From Copromyces sp. CBS 386.78 (taxonomy: Eukaryota; Ascomycota; Sordariomycetes; Sordariales; Sordariaceae), in the NCBI GenBank assembly GCA_030685235.1, contig MU839111.1, forward strand, positions 1 through 64,000: DNA of 64,000 nt, in the 5' to 3' direction. This document shows, piece after piece, positions 44,289-57,150 of the stretch. A program made the translations under genes and the position numbers. Each line of letters starts with the position of its first letter. The first letter of the stretch is position 1. The notes beneath the pieces were generated by a model. The model saw nothing but the letters and a program-made list of their open reading frames with translations, ran no database searches and was not told where the DNA came from.

Positions 44289-46880
44289 GGTGAGGGGTTG
44301 TGTGTGGATAGCTATGCCAATGGGTGGTGATCAACAGCAATGGTGTGTTGTAATTTTTGGTGCTAGGAAGTCTCGAAGTATACCAGGATCAAGCGATGCA
44401 CGTAGGGTGTTGTTGTGGATGCAGAATTCGGTCCGTCTTTTTTTCGATGAAAGAGACGGATCCGACCTCGAGGTGTTCAGCGGTACTAGCCGTAGCGCGT
44501 AGATATGGCGAGTATCTGTCGCAGAGTAGGAGTTGGCGACAAGCTAGGAGAGGGATATTTGGTGTTCGGATCTGGATCAGAGTGACTCGGTGAGGAACAG
44601 TGAGGCGAGATTTCTAGTTGACATGGCACGACAGTTGCACCAAGTAGTGGAGAAGGACGGGTTCATGATCTCGGGGATCCTCCAGACTCGAACTGGCGGC
44701 CGCGACGGTGGACGGGATGAGGTTTTTCTTAAAGAAAGGACGGACGGTCAGAATGCTGGAAATGCGACAAGTGACTGTCTCTTGAAAAGTGGACGGTTGG
44801 TGGGCGTGGCCTGATGACCCGAGTTAGGTGGTTGCGACTGTTGCGAAGGCCCGAAGCTGGTGGTGCAGTGGTGTCTTTGGATTTGTTGCGGCGCTTGTCA
44901 GTGTGAAGCAGGAAAAGATCGACCTCGCTGGCCCTTGCCGTACTGTGCAGCGTCGTCCCTGTAGGCAGTTGTTACCTATAGTGGCTAGCTGTGCCCCTAC
45001 CTGAAAAATAATGGATATGAAAACAACGCCTAAAAGTCTGGACAAAACACTGGCGTGTTGCTGCTGGGCTGCAAAAGACGGAAGACGCTAGAGTAAAGAC
45101 TTTCAAAGTTATCGGGCTGGAAACCAAGGTCGGAAGAGTTGGAGATAGTCAACTTTTTCTGATATGGAAATTTGGGGAAGAGTTTGGATAACACCAGCAT
45201 TAACACCGAGAGCAGACGAACCAGCATAACGCCTGCCCGAATAACCACAAACCACAACGGAAGATGCCGCTGCCTGTAACTGTCGCTGCAAACTGCAACC
45301 ACTTTAACTTTGTGAGCACAGACGTTCCGTCCCTTGCGACAGATAACGGCCTTCCTCTTTGAGTTTGAGAACTTTTAACATCTTCTTTCCTTGTTGATAT
45401 TACTGAAGTGGTGTATAAAGAGAAACAAACACCGAGTTGCACAATAGTCCCTGTCAACAAATACGATGTTATTCATTCCATCTCTGTCCATGTACACTGC
45501 TGCACCACAGTATCAGCTTGCGCAAGGACAGACTTCGATTCAAGCCGCCATGTCTCGATCTTGGCAAGTTGGCGCATCTGGAACCAAGACGGGAACGGCG
45601 CGAGGGAGGATTCGATGTGACCGCCGCATGCGCCGGTTGGCCAGCACGAGTCGCTGACACCATTTTGTGGAGGGTGAGGGAAGCCAAATGGACAGCGATG
45701 GATGACTGATCCATGTTTGTTTGACAACCCCCACTCCATCAGCTGAGCTGATATCGCAGGGCCGCCTCACCTCTCACTACATCGAGTATCACCATGTGAA
45801 TCGAGGGTTGTGAAAGTGATGGCACGGTGTAGCATGACCGCGACGGATATACGTATGCATTTTCAGAACGGCAAGTATGATTAAGGAAAATGATTGCTCA
45901 TTCTCCTGGCCAAGAGAAATCTATAAACCATTTCACAGCAACCGTCCATCACATCATCAAACCTTGATCTTAAACCAACCCGGTTTTTTATTGACTATTT
46001 GGGTTGGAGAAAAAAAAAAAAAATCTTTCAGTCACACTGAAGGGAAAGGATGGTGATTGCCCATTACAAAAGAACTTGATAGGTAGCCGCCTGAAAGAGG
46101 GGTAGCTGAGCGACAGGCGCATGGGAATGAGACATGTGCAGTGCGCCCTTCTGTGCCATCTCCCTGACTGTGAAAAGCTTAAAATGGAAGAGATGAGAGT
46201 TGAAACATTTACAAAAGAGAAAAAGATAAAAAGACGCAGTGCACGGCAAGTCTCAAGTATAAGGATGACAAGCATCTGCAGGGAAAGGTGAATATGCGTG
46301 CTGGTAGCAATCGTGACGGGACTGCACCGTAGCGAGATGCCACAGCACAGCATGTGAAGTCGACGCAGCCGGCTGAGGCCTCGAAAGGGAAACTGATAAA
46401 AGTGACATCATTTTCAAGACATTCACTTTTTGAAAGCTCCCCTGCGACTGCTGCGAGTCTGGAGCCACCAAGTCACGTGTAGCCCCACAAAGCACGAGCC
46501 TCTGCCGTTTATCGGTACGTACCTCATCCTGACATGGCGCTCGGTGGCTCTGATAGAGGCGGGAGCTGAGTCTTGGCATTGGGAGCCGGCCGGGTGTGTT
46601 GCGTTGACCTGAAGCTGCCTGTCTTCCAGCGTCAACGAAAGCCACCGAACGCCATCACCACCTCCTCCACCATTCTACCACTAGTAAACATCACCACCAC
46701 AACCCACCATCACGAAAGAGTGTCGGCGCATCGCAACACACAGCCTCGACGAGCAAGCGACGACCGAATCCCGATCACGCAACCAAGGGCAAACCTATCC
46801 CACCTCGCACAACACAACCAGACAAACAACCCACTGATTACCCCCGCGAGAGCTCCGTCTCTCCCCCACACGCCGTCACC
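44289..46880. other. Divergent intergenic region with promoters of antiporter and RPT6
   Basis: 2.6 kb between divergent genes. The part next to RPT6 (46640-46880) is CA-rich and typical of a leader. An A run near 46010-46023 and a T-rich stretch upstream were noted. No gene, RNA gene or repeat pair was recognised. Confidence 0.55.
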
Positions 46881-48143
46881 ATGGCGCTCGACAACTACTA
46901 CCACAACAAGATCGAGGCGATGAAGCTCGAGATCCTCAAGGGTCAAGCTGTTCTCCGCCGTCTCGAAGCACAACGAAATGACTACAACTCGCGCGTGCGC
47001 GTGCTCAGGGAAGAGCTCGGTCTGCTACAACAGCCCGGGTCCTACGTGGGCGAGGTCGTCAAGGTTATGAGCACAAAGAAGGTCCTCGTCAAGGTGCACC
47101 CCGAGGGCAAATACGGTATGCGCTTCATATCCCCTCCTGCTGTTGTGTCTTGTGTTACGGATGGGTAGATGACGGAAGTACTAACCTTGTTGCTCCGCCG
47201 CCTACCAGTCGTCGATGTATCCGACAATGTCGACATCACCAAGCTCACCGTCGGCAAGCGTGTCACCCTCCTCTCAGACTCGTACAAGCTCGAAAAGATG
47301 CTTCCTTCCTCAGTAGACCCGCTCGTGTCCCTCATGATGGTCGAAAAGGTGCCCGACAGTACCTACGATATGATTGGTGGTCTGGACCAGCAAATCAAGG
47401 AGATCAAGGAGGTGATCGAGCTCGGTCTCAAGCACCCCGAGCTGTTCGAGTCGCTAGGTATCGCCCAACCAAAGGGTGTCCTGCTCTACGGCCCTCCCGG
47501 TACCGGCAAGACCCTGCTCGCCCGTGCCGTCGCCCATCACACCGACTGCAAGTTCATCCGCGTTTCGGGTTCCGAGCTCGTGCAAAAGTACATCGGCGAG
47601 GGTTCCCGCATGGTGCGCGAGCTGTTCGTCATGGCGCGTGAGCACGCTCCTTCCATCATCTTCATGGATGAGATCGACTCCATCGGTTCTTCGCGTGTCG
47701 AGGGTTCGTCCGGCGGCGACTCCGAAGTCCAGCGCACCATGTTGGAGCTCCTCAACCAGCTCGACGGCTTCGAGCCGACCAAGAATATCAAGGTCATCAT
47801 GGCCACCAATCGTCTCGACATTCTTGACCCCGCCCTCCTGCGTCCCGGCCGTATCGACCGCAAGATCGAGTTCCCCCCTCCGAGCGTCGAGGCCCGCGCC
47901 GACATTTTGCGCATCCACAGCCGCAAGATGAACCTGACGCGCGGCATCAACCTGACCAAGATCGCCGAGAAGATGAACGGGTGCTCGGGCGCCGAGCTCA
48001 AGGGTGTCTGTACCGAGGCCGGCATGTACGCCCTCCGCGAGAGGCGCGTGCACGTCACGCAGGAGGACTTTGAGCTGGCCACGGCCAAGATTCTGAATAA
48101 GCATGATGACAAGGAGGTGTCGTTGGCCAAGTTGTGGCGTTAA
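46881..48143 (+). CDS. rpt6: 26S proteasome regulatory particle ATPase Rpt6 (Sug1)
   Basis: Exons 46881-47115 and 47209-48143 give 389 aa, the normal size. The N-terminal coiled coil ([20 protein letters not shown]) precedes the OB fold ([18 protein letters not shown], then VVDVSDNVD). The AAA+ module has Walker A GPPGTGKT, Walker [12 protein letters not shown], the second region of homology with [20 protein letters not shown], and the small helical domain [25 protein letters not shown]. The C-terminus SLAKLWR lacks an HbYX motif, as expected of Rpt6. It unfolds ubiquitinated substrates within the hexameric Rpt1-6 ring in nucleus and cytosol. The single intron has a CTAAC branch site. Identification is secure. 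Confidence 0.97.
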
Positions 48144-49599
48144 GTTTACTCGAAGAGAGGAAAACGGAACGGACAGAAGCGGAAGAAAGGGAATGAGGGT
48201 TCATGCGTACAACGATACGATACAGAATACTACAATATTACTTTTATGGGAAAAGTAACTGACAAGGACTTGCTCACTTATTTGCCTTGGTGCATCTTTT
48301 TCGAGTCTGCCTTCGTCGTCTAATAGCTTCTCCAAGTGTACCGTGTTGTATATTACAAGAGCGCAATTCCTAGCGCAACAAGTCACAGATTGGTCAATCA
48401 ACATGAATGACAACGAGGTGCTCTTAGTACTGTTTAAAGTGATACCTTTGCTGTACTTGATGCATTTGAACCCCTATGGCAGGTTACTTAGACCAGGCAT
48501 TACCGTCAAGTCTAGCTTTCTTTGCACTGGGCCCATCACAGGATCTTCAACACCATCACGCGACATGTGAAAACGTAGATCATGCGGAAGGAGGGAGAGT
48601 AAACGAATCATTGGAGTTGGGTTGAAGTCTATTTGTAAGTTTCTGATATAGCGTGGCTACTCATGAGTGACTGGCGAACCCTCACAGTTTAATAATCTTG
48701 AACTTCATCTTAAGCCACGAGCATTTGACAATTGTCTGGTATATGTAAGGTGAACCGTGTACATAGAGCACTCGTATCGTGGCGAACGCAACACCAGACC
48801 ACACCAAACATGTTGAAGAACGGAGGCGGGAGAAAAGGTATATATCATATGCTAGCTACTATACAAGCTCCCACAAAACACTCGAACGCCGAAAAACGCG
48901 CCATACAAGTGCTACCTACAAAACCACAAACCAGAAGAACGCCATGCCTATCTATCACCATGCAATTTGCGAAGGAACACAACGCCAGCAAAGCTTCAGT
49001 AGTGACCAAGGTAATGGTAGAATGGTAATGGTAATGATGTAGTAAACGACAGAAAAAGGTGCTAAAGAGGGGGAGTGTACTGGGTAACTGATGAGGTATG
49101 CGTAAACAAACGACAACAAGAACTACCAAAAAAAAAACGACAAACAACTTAACGAGTAACAGGATGACACGCTCTCCCACCAACCCGTGACCGACTGAAT
49201 GACCAGCCAAACCGAACATATGCTAGTAGTGGTAGTAAGGAATCATCACCCATCTCTTCATCTTGTCTTTCCTTTAGTCCATGATACCGTTCTCTCTTTC
49301 TTACAATCCATCCCCTCTTTCGTTCGCTATATGGTTCCACCGCCGTGTTGTGATTGGGAACAACAACCGATTAAGAACCATCTGATTTATACATTCCACC
49401 CATTCCATCCCTTCTTATTCCATCCCATTTCAAATCCATTCCTTTCCATTCCTTTCACCTTTCAATGCCAACATGCTCTTTGCTTTTCCGTCTTGTCCGT
49501 TCGCCAAACCGGAACCAGAACCCCTGAAGGAGAAAGGCCCAATGCGCAACTGAGCTGAGTGTACAATGCCTCATCCTTTCAGCCCTGACTTGTACTGTT
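48144..49599. other. Convergent intergenic region
   Basis: This 1.45-kb interval lies between the 3' ends of RPT6 (+) and the phosphatase (-). An A run near 49128-49136 and ATTCCATTCC-type repeats at about 49393-49460 are the only features noted. No gene recognised. Confidence 0.55.
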
Positions 49600-52500
49600 T
49601 TACATAGCAAGGCTTCCACTCCTGACTCTGCTACTGCCTCTCCTCCCACCAGCCCCACCAGCAGTGCTAGTATGAGAACGCTCCTCCAGCCGCCAGATCC
49701 ACTCAATGACCGTCTCGTAGCAGAGGACGAACTGCCTTAGACTCTGGACCATGCTCAATCGCTGACCACGGAAGTCCTCAACGGTCTTGGCGATGAGGTC
49801 GAGCGTGTCATCGTCGAGCCAAGTGGTGTCGATGCCTTCGTCGTGCTTGCTTTCCTCCTTTGTCTCGGTTGATGCTGGCAGTGGTGCGCCGAAGTCAAAG
49901 CCCTTGCTCTCATCCAGGTTCTTCATCCCTCCTAGACCGCCGGGCCCGTGATTGAATTGAAGCTTATGTCCGCCCATGGAGATGTCGCCGTCCGAGTCAC
50001 GGATACTTTCGGTCGCCTGTCGCTTAGAAGGCTTGACTCCGTCCATGACCCCATCGACCTCTGCCTCGTTTTCCGAGATCCTGCGCCCGCCACAGCGATT
50101 ATCGATCCGTCGATCAGCCTTCTCAGCCTTGCGCATTCGTTGGCGCTTGAGCATGTCGATCACGCTGTCAACCGTGCAGAAGGCGCCTGTCCGGCCGCAA
50201 CCTGCAGAGCAGTGCACCAGCATGGGACGCGCGTGGTCGTTCGGTTCGGGTGCATCGTTCGGGTCGAGGGGCAGCGAGTCGCCGCGCTTGAGACGGTTGG
50301 TGAAATTCTTGACGTCAACCTGCATCTCGTCGGAGGGCGCCGCGCCAGAGCTTTCGAGAGCGGGTGCCGCTCGTTGCATGACGTTGGCGAGCTCGACTAG
50401 GGCGAGGAGGTGGCTTGGCTGAGCCGGTGCTCCAAAATCGGGCCATGAGGGATAATGGAGCTGGGTGATTTCGCGCATCGGGAGGAAGGGATGAGCGGCG
50501 TGGCTCAGGGCGAACTTGCGGATGATGACATATGGTGTCTCTGCCGAAGCCGCAGCGGGCTGCTGCGTGCCGTCGAGGTTTGGCTGCATCGTTGTGGTGT
50601 TGGCACGACGGCGGCCAGTCTCCGCTCCGCCAGCTTGTGCTGGGTTCCAGGGGAACGCGCCTTGCGTAGCATCCCCAGAAGATACGTTTGTTGTCGAAGA
50701 GGCGGAGTCTGACGTTGACGGCACGCCGGCTTGAGAGCCTTGCCTATGCTTGTCAATATCCAAGGACACTTTCTTTTCTGACAGTACCCGGAGCTTGATG
50801 GGGCCGAAGTCTTTGCCTTTCCAGTAGGGATGGCACTTTAGTTGCCCTCCCTCGGATTCGGCCGTCAACATGACAATGACACGGACGTCCTGATCCCAAA
50901 TGACAGACCAGAAATCCTGTAAAGCTCATCCGTCAGCTACTGATGCACTCAAAAACCTAGAATGTTCATCATCAAGTGTCAACATACCTCGAAAGTAGCC
51001 GGTAGCGGGCCCTGGCTAGCGATGTAGCGCTTGTTGCTACGGCTTGCTTGGATGTGGCTGGCATTGACATAATCGCATTCACCATCGCGGCGGCCCTGAA
51101 GCCTTACCCGCGCGTGTTCGAACGGTAGAATGTCCTTGTACCTGTTCTTTCCACCCTTCTCGATTCCGGACAGCTGCACCTTGCCATTCTGTTTAGGGTC
51201 CGCGTTGGCACCAGGCGTAAAAACAGAGTAAGCGTCCTTCATCCGAGATTGTTCCCTTAACTCAATGCGAAGGAACTTCTCCGACACCTTCTTGCCGTGG
51301 TCACCGCTGTCTGCCGCTTCCCTTAGCCACTTTGGTAGAGTCTCCTTGTCGAGATCTTGAGGAAGACCAACGTCCATCTGCCCAACTCCGTCGACCAGAT
51401 CTTGGTTTTGTCGGATGTTGTTAAAGAAGGGGTTCGGGCCGTTCCCTGTGTTGGGCAACATGACGCCGCCAATAACAGGCGGGATGTTGGCTCCTCCAGG
51501 ACCAGCGGCACCCTGTCCTAGAGACAAGGCTGGCGTAGTGGTAGCAGATGACCCGCGGTCAATCAAGTCCGGGTAGGTTTCGGCGAAGGCCTTGAATCCT
51601 CCGCGTAGGATATTTGCTGTACCAGAGAAGCCCTCGTTCGTGAATTTCTTAATCATGTTGATGGCGCCCATGGCATCGCGCCTGTCGGACGACGAAGCAT
51701 CATACACGACAAGGTACTTGGCGTTGCGCCAGTTGGAGAACTTGTCTTGATCCTGGTTTGCCGAGAACGTTTGCTGGAGCTTCTGCAAATTGAATGTTGC
51801 TCGCTTCAGGAGGGTTGTTGGAATGCACAGGTTCAAAGAACCCTTTACTCTGGATAAGGCATACTGGGGCGAGACCCGAATATCCAGCAACAGCAGTTCT
51901 GAATCATCCCCTTGCTCCATCATGTCCCTCAGCCGAGCCGGGTCTATCATAGCTGGCCCATCGTTGTTCGCTGCTGCCTTTGGGTTGGGAGGGACAGTAT
52001 CCGCTCTTCGTTGCTGCATTGGTGGCTCGGCCTTTGTTGATGACATGGACAAACGCGGGTGGCGGTCGTCGACTCGGGAGATGGAATGGGCCGACTTCCC
52101 CCATTCGACTGGGGTTCCAAATGGGGGGTCGATCTGCGCTGGTGATTCTTGCCTGCCCATATTGAAGAAGGAAGGCGCATTGAGCGAGAAGGAAGGCGCG
52201 TTGAGGGAGGCCTGGGAGCTCCTCTTCGAGTCCCCAGAGATATAGGCGGAATCGTGTATACTATCATTATCGCCTGACTGCTTGAGGTTTTGAACGTCCT
52301 TGTTGAACTTGAGATTGGGGAGCGGGCCATGCAAACCCAAACCAGACAGCCTGGGAAGGTGACCGCCCGTGGGCTCGGCACCCAGGCTTAGGTTGTGTCG
52401 CTTGGGCGGCTCTGGCCTCTTGAAGCCAAAAGGTGTTGAGGGTCCAGGAGTACGCGGGCCCATTGTGATATTGAAGTGCGACCCCGACAAGCTGAAGGAC

Positions 52501-53003
52501 GACCTCCCGAGGTTGGCATCTATCTGCCTCCTGAAGGCCTCGAAGTCGGGGTTCGCATCTAGGGGTAGGGGCTTCGGTATTGCTGCCGCGAAGGATTTCA
52601 CCGAGGAAGACGGCGAGCTCCAGTTTTCACTGGGCAGCACGGCCGACTCCAGAGGATCAGCGGCATGGTCAACCGAAAGGCCAAAATAATTAGGGCTCGG
52701 AGTACGAGCTTCTTGTTGTTGTGCGGAGGTGCCAGGAGAGAGGCGGGGAGGGTATGGCTGGCCGACGGAGTAGATGCGCGGCGAGGCTAGCGGCGTGCCC
52801 GTAGGCTTGTGGGTGAAGTAGGACTGGGAATTCGGTCGCGAATGGGGGCCCGGTGTTTTCATGGTGAGGTAGGTGGTGGTGGTGGCGGTGGTACAGTGGG
52901 TGCTGGTTCCCTGATTTGGCGACATGGCTGCTATGTTGGCGACGAAGATTCGCGGTCTCGTCCTACGTTCCGCCACAAATAATTCTTCCCTCGATCGTTT
53001 CAT
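49600..53003 (-). CDS. Protein tyrosine phosphatase with N-terminal rhodanese domain (Ptp2/Pyp-like)
   Basis: Exons 53003-50988 and 50916-49600 give about 1110 aa; the 71-nt intron falls inside the phosphatase domain (FE then DFWSVIWDQD). Residues 1-340 are Pro/Ser-rich and disordered. Residues about 350-480 form a rhodanese/Cdc25-like fold (LLLLDIRVSPQYALSRVKGS, LVVYDASSSDRRD, LRGGFKAF) without the active-site Cys, so it is probably a MAP-kinase docking module. The PTP domain runs from about 565 to the end with YINASHIQAS-type sequence (here YVNASHIQASRSNKRYIASQ), the catalytic loop HCSAGCGRTG (Cys near 905), and WPDFGAP. Long disordered inserts split it after the KKVSLDI and RQRMRKA segments. 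This is the architecture of yeast Ptp2/Ptp3 and fission-yeast Pyp1/Pyp2, which inactivate stress and pheromone MAP kinases (family knowledge). A start at the later in-frame Met in MSPNQG is possible. Confidence 0.9.
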
Positions 53004-56000
53004 AAGGCTCCCATCTTCTGTCGCCGAGACCGACGTGCTTGAGTTAGGATAAGGGGTAGGTAGTTATAGTGGCCTGTCGTGGTGATGTTTCTTGCAATCG
53101 GTATTATCCCAGCAGGACAGGGTACGTAGGTCGGCTTGAGGCTTCGGGGCGAAGCGAAGCAAGTGGCTCGATATATGTCGCAGAGACGAAAGAGTCGCGT
53201 CGGGCCAGCCCTGGAAGCGCAAGTCGCCAGGAAAGGCTGTAGTGTAGGTTTGGATGCGAGGTATGGAGAGAAGGTGGACAAGGAGGTACCTTACGTAGGC
53301 GCAGGGGAGATTAGTGGAGGTGGATTGCCGAGGCGAGGACACCGTGGAGGGGCGTGAAATTGAAAGGAACCCGAAGGCGACTACCCTGTCTCAGCAGTGG
53401 GGAAAAAGCTGGGCAGGTCGACTTGTTATCGCAGCAGCAGGAAGTGAGTAAGTCAGGAATTGCAGGATGTAGCAGTCTGCAGTGTGTACGTAGAGGTATG
53501 TGCTGTAGTGTAGAGTAAGTAGAGGTAAGGTGTGTATGTATTGGTCGAGTGAGTTGTCCTGGATGAATCCTTTTCGAAGGTCGAGAGCGTGATTTCGGAG
53601 GGTAGCCGAGTATCGTACTGTGTGGTACTGTGTTAAGGTTGTCTTTTTTTACGAGGTTGGAGGAAGAGGTTACGAAGAGGGAGAAGAGACGAAAGGGACC
53701 ACTTTCAAAGAGAGAAAAAAATCGAGACGGACCTGACAGGAAGGGGACTACCTTAGGGGAGTTGGACAGAAGAGTGTGTGCGTTATGTGTGCAGTGTGTG
53801 TGGTTTGTGTCCTGCGTGTTGTGTGTGAACTGGGGATCGTGGGTGGTGTCTCCCAGAGTGGGTTGGTTGATTGGAAGGGGGGTACAATAACCTCGACAGG
53901 CTGTCAGAAAAGAACAAGAACAAAAGGTAGGTAGTAGGTACTTACCTCTGCAACTCCAGCTGGCGGTTGTGGAGCCCCTGACGCGCAGGTGGGGATGGTT
54001 TAGAAAGCGCCCCTGTACGGTGATGTCGTCGTCGGTTTCTGTACGGCTCAACCTCCCAGAACTTTAGAGGATCTGGTATCTGGGTCACATCCGAGGCGAA
54101 GCTGAATGAGGCTAAGGTTCGTAAATAGATCCGATTATTGGTCTGGCCAAGTCGGATGTCGGAATTGGACAAGACTGTGCGTAGGTACACTTGTTGCGCG
54201 CGGCTTCGTTTCTTCTTTTCGTAATTTAGACTCAACTCAATGGTGTGGGAGAAGGTTGTACGTTGAGGTAAAGTGCGTACTCGGTAAGGTACCCAGCACA
54301 CAGTACAAATTATTGGCCACTGGTGGTTGGCGGGGTCTGTTCCATTGCTTTAGTCGTGTCGGGGATGATCGTTGTTGGAAATCTGACACGATGATCAGGT
54401 TCGGCTTCTTGGCGGCTGATGAAACTTGCACCAACTTCGTTTTTGTTTTTGTAGGCCTTCTCCTAAAGATTACCACCTGCTATAGCAACAGTACTCTATG
54501 GCTCTTTGGCGTCGGCGAAGCGGGTATCAAATTGGTCAGGCGTAGTTTGGCTACCGTCTAGTTAAAGGCGACGATGTTGGAATGGACAAATTCAGTTTAT
54601 AGGATGTGTAATTGTGCGCCGAAAACTGAAAAGCCAGGGGATAGATAAGTAGTTGGGGGTTGAAAAAGGCAGATCAGAAAATTGTCAACCGGTGCACAAG
54701 CGCAATGAGAAAATGCCGGGAAACAGGGGGTCAATGTCTGCACAAGAGTTTGATGTCAAACTGGATGGAAGCAATGATCTGCGCTGCTGCAGTTCCCCCA
54801 AAACGACAACCGATGTCCGCGTTTTGTCATCGTTGACGTCGCTTTGCTGACCTTATCTACGGTGACGAGATGTCGTTTTTTTCTTTTTTTGATAAATTGG
54901 TGTCGAGGCGAAATCCTTCGAGACTAAGCCTCGTCATATACCGGCTCCATCCTCATGTGCTTTTGTTCTTTGTTCTCTCATGCGCCTGTCGCCTCTCTCA
55001 CTTCTACGCACGTAGGGCTTCATTATGCTTGTCTAGCATAGAGACCGCAGATGAGGCGAGTTGCTTCGTCCGATATGGCCTCCAAATAGTCCGGACGAAA
55101 GCGGAATGCCGTCACTGTCATCTGTTTGTACGGCACTCGGCCACGGATACCGGCGCAAGCCTGACGTATATGCGCCGTATGTATGTTAAAGCAAGTTGAA
55201 CCCTTTTGCGGGTTTTTGTCCCAGCTTCAAGATGCCGACCGGGCGTCCATGGCTTTGAATCGCATATGTAGATACCTAGAGAGGAAACAGAAGAAAAAAG
55301 ACCACATAATTTTCAGGTGATAGTGGAGGAATCCAAACAACAGTCAAACCACACAGATACGCCAGGATCAATGTCCATTTGCGTCACTTGTCGTCATAGG
55401 TGGTGAGCAGCGCCCCGGATATCCGTCGAAGCTTGCAGTCTGTCCATGATAGGTAGTACCGCCCGGTCCTGCGTTGCGGCGGAGGCGTCCGTATCCGTGT
55501 TGGATTGAACTGCCTGGTCTGGCATCGGGATACTCCCACCTCTGATTCACCCGTCTAGCGCTTACTTCCTGAGCACGGTGACTCGATGGGGACGAGGTTC
55601 TAGATTCGATCGCCGACATCCGAATCTTGTTAATGGATAGAGAAAGAAATTCAGAGTCAAAAAGGGTGCCTGACAATCTCTCCAGCTAGTGTTCTAGATT
55701 GGTCTTTGGACCGTTGAGTCGTGATAATGAGCGTCTCCAATCTGGCTAACAGAAAGACTGAGAACGCCAGTTTCAACGAACCCGACTTCCAAAAACATCA
55801 CCCGCTGTTTCCCCCTTCCCATAGACATCGTGACTCTTCTCTGTGGATGGCCAAGAGACGCTTGATTTAGGAAACACGCGACCTCTTTCTTTACGGCCAG
55901 TTTTTCCGTCCATAATGTTTCACTATCAGCTGCTTGACGGGAACAAAAAGTCCATAGCATTGACACGACGACAAGGACGATGGTGTTTATGGTCGTCGTT

Positions 56001-57014
56001 GACAGGCTGGGGGCATGTGCAGCTAGGCGGACCACGCGAAAAATAGCCAGGCTAGGGTCGTATCTTCTTAGCAGCGATGTATCCGCTACCGGCAGAGAAG
56101 AACGGAAGCTTGTCCGAGCAACAGGATTTGGCACGGTGCAGTTAGTGGTTACCTGCACCTCGCTCTACAAGCCCCCGACTCCGCTGTGCAGCCGTGCAGT
56201 CCTCTAGTACCGCCCAGCCGCTGCTGCCCTGCGGGATCAGATGTCGACAAGTGACTGGCGGGGATGACAACGTCATTGCTCCATTTGGAAACTGCAAACC
56301 CCCAAATCAAATGGTTATCAGGAACTTCTGGGAGAGGTCAAAGTTACATCTGGTAGAGAGATGCCCACCCTCATTACCTGGCTTATTCGTTTGGTAGGCT
56401 CCCGAGAGGCTCTCGGGGTGGGGGGGTTGCTAGCGGCGCCAACGTAGGGGATTCTGGCCTGACTATGACCGCATCGAGCTCATCCAAATCAAAGCTGGCA
56501 GGACCGAATGGATGGGACAAACCGACGGCGGCGGCTTCAGGTGGCGACGTGGTTGCTGGAAACCTAAGGTAGTCTCTAGCCATTTCCACATACGGGATAT
56601 CAGTCACGAAATCTAGAATCGTCCACTACAGTATTTATCCCATCGATGTAGTTTGACCTTGCCGGTACTCCGGTCACGTCGTCCAATTTAAATCGCTCTT
56701 AAAACTCCAACATTTATTCAAACCCGGCTCACTCCCATTGCCAAAATGGAAATACTAAACGTCCCATGTCCGTCTCGAAGTTCATCGCTACAACTACAAC
56801 GTTCCAAATGTCCAAAAACTTGGACTCGAAAGACCGAAAAGTCGCATTCGCTCCACCCAGCTTACTCTCCCATTGTTTCTATGCCATTCATTGTATTGTC
56901 TACAGCAAGATCTGGACATCAGAAAAGCCCAATGGGAGACAGCGGCTTCGGGCTCGTTGACCTTATGGAAGACGGTCGAGTCTGGAGCACTGGAGCATTG
57001 GCTCAGTCGTCTGG
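53004..57014. other. Long intergenic region; phosphatase leader and undefined sequence
   Basis: About 4 kb. The first 1.2 kb on the minus strand is rich in CA, CTT and ACCTACC repeats and looks like the promoter and leader of the phosphatase gene. Open frames at 55368-56158 and 56383-56607 (minus) and 56746-57033 (plus) have no motifs and were not accepted. A short perfect palindromic hairpin (CCGAGAG, G, CTCTCGG) lies at 56402-56416. Confidence 0.5.
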
Positions 57015-57016
57015 TA

Positions 57017-57150
57017 CTCGTCGGTTAGGTTGAGTGGGCCACCCTCTGGGGGCCTCGCTTACATAACAAGCCAACCGACTCTAGGCTCCTCCCAAAGTCG
57101 GATTTTTTACCTATAACGCGCAAGGTCTATAACGGTCAAATATCTAAATA
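57017..57150 (+). repeat. Left terminal inverted repeat of the 3.28-kb transposon
   Basis: Matches the right arm (60162-60295) read on the other strand over 134 bp. The outer 60 bp keep TpG dinucleotides; further in, three TpG of the partner arm read TpA here, marking where RIP becomes visible. Confidence 0.9.

Noticed and set aside
46260..46640. 130-aa minus-strand open frame upstream of RPT6
   Set aside because: No motifs, and it overlaps the RPT6 promoter; no splice partner found.
53311..54051. 246-aa minus-strand open frame upstream of the phosphatase
   Set aside because: His/Thr/Pro-rich translation of leader-type repeats, no motif, and a likely leader intron lies in the same area.
55694..56158. 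154-aa minus-strand open frame with a hydrophobic segment
   Set aside because: No family motif, no neighbouring exon with matching splice phase, and ordinary intergenic composition.
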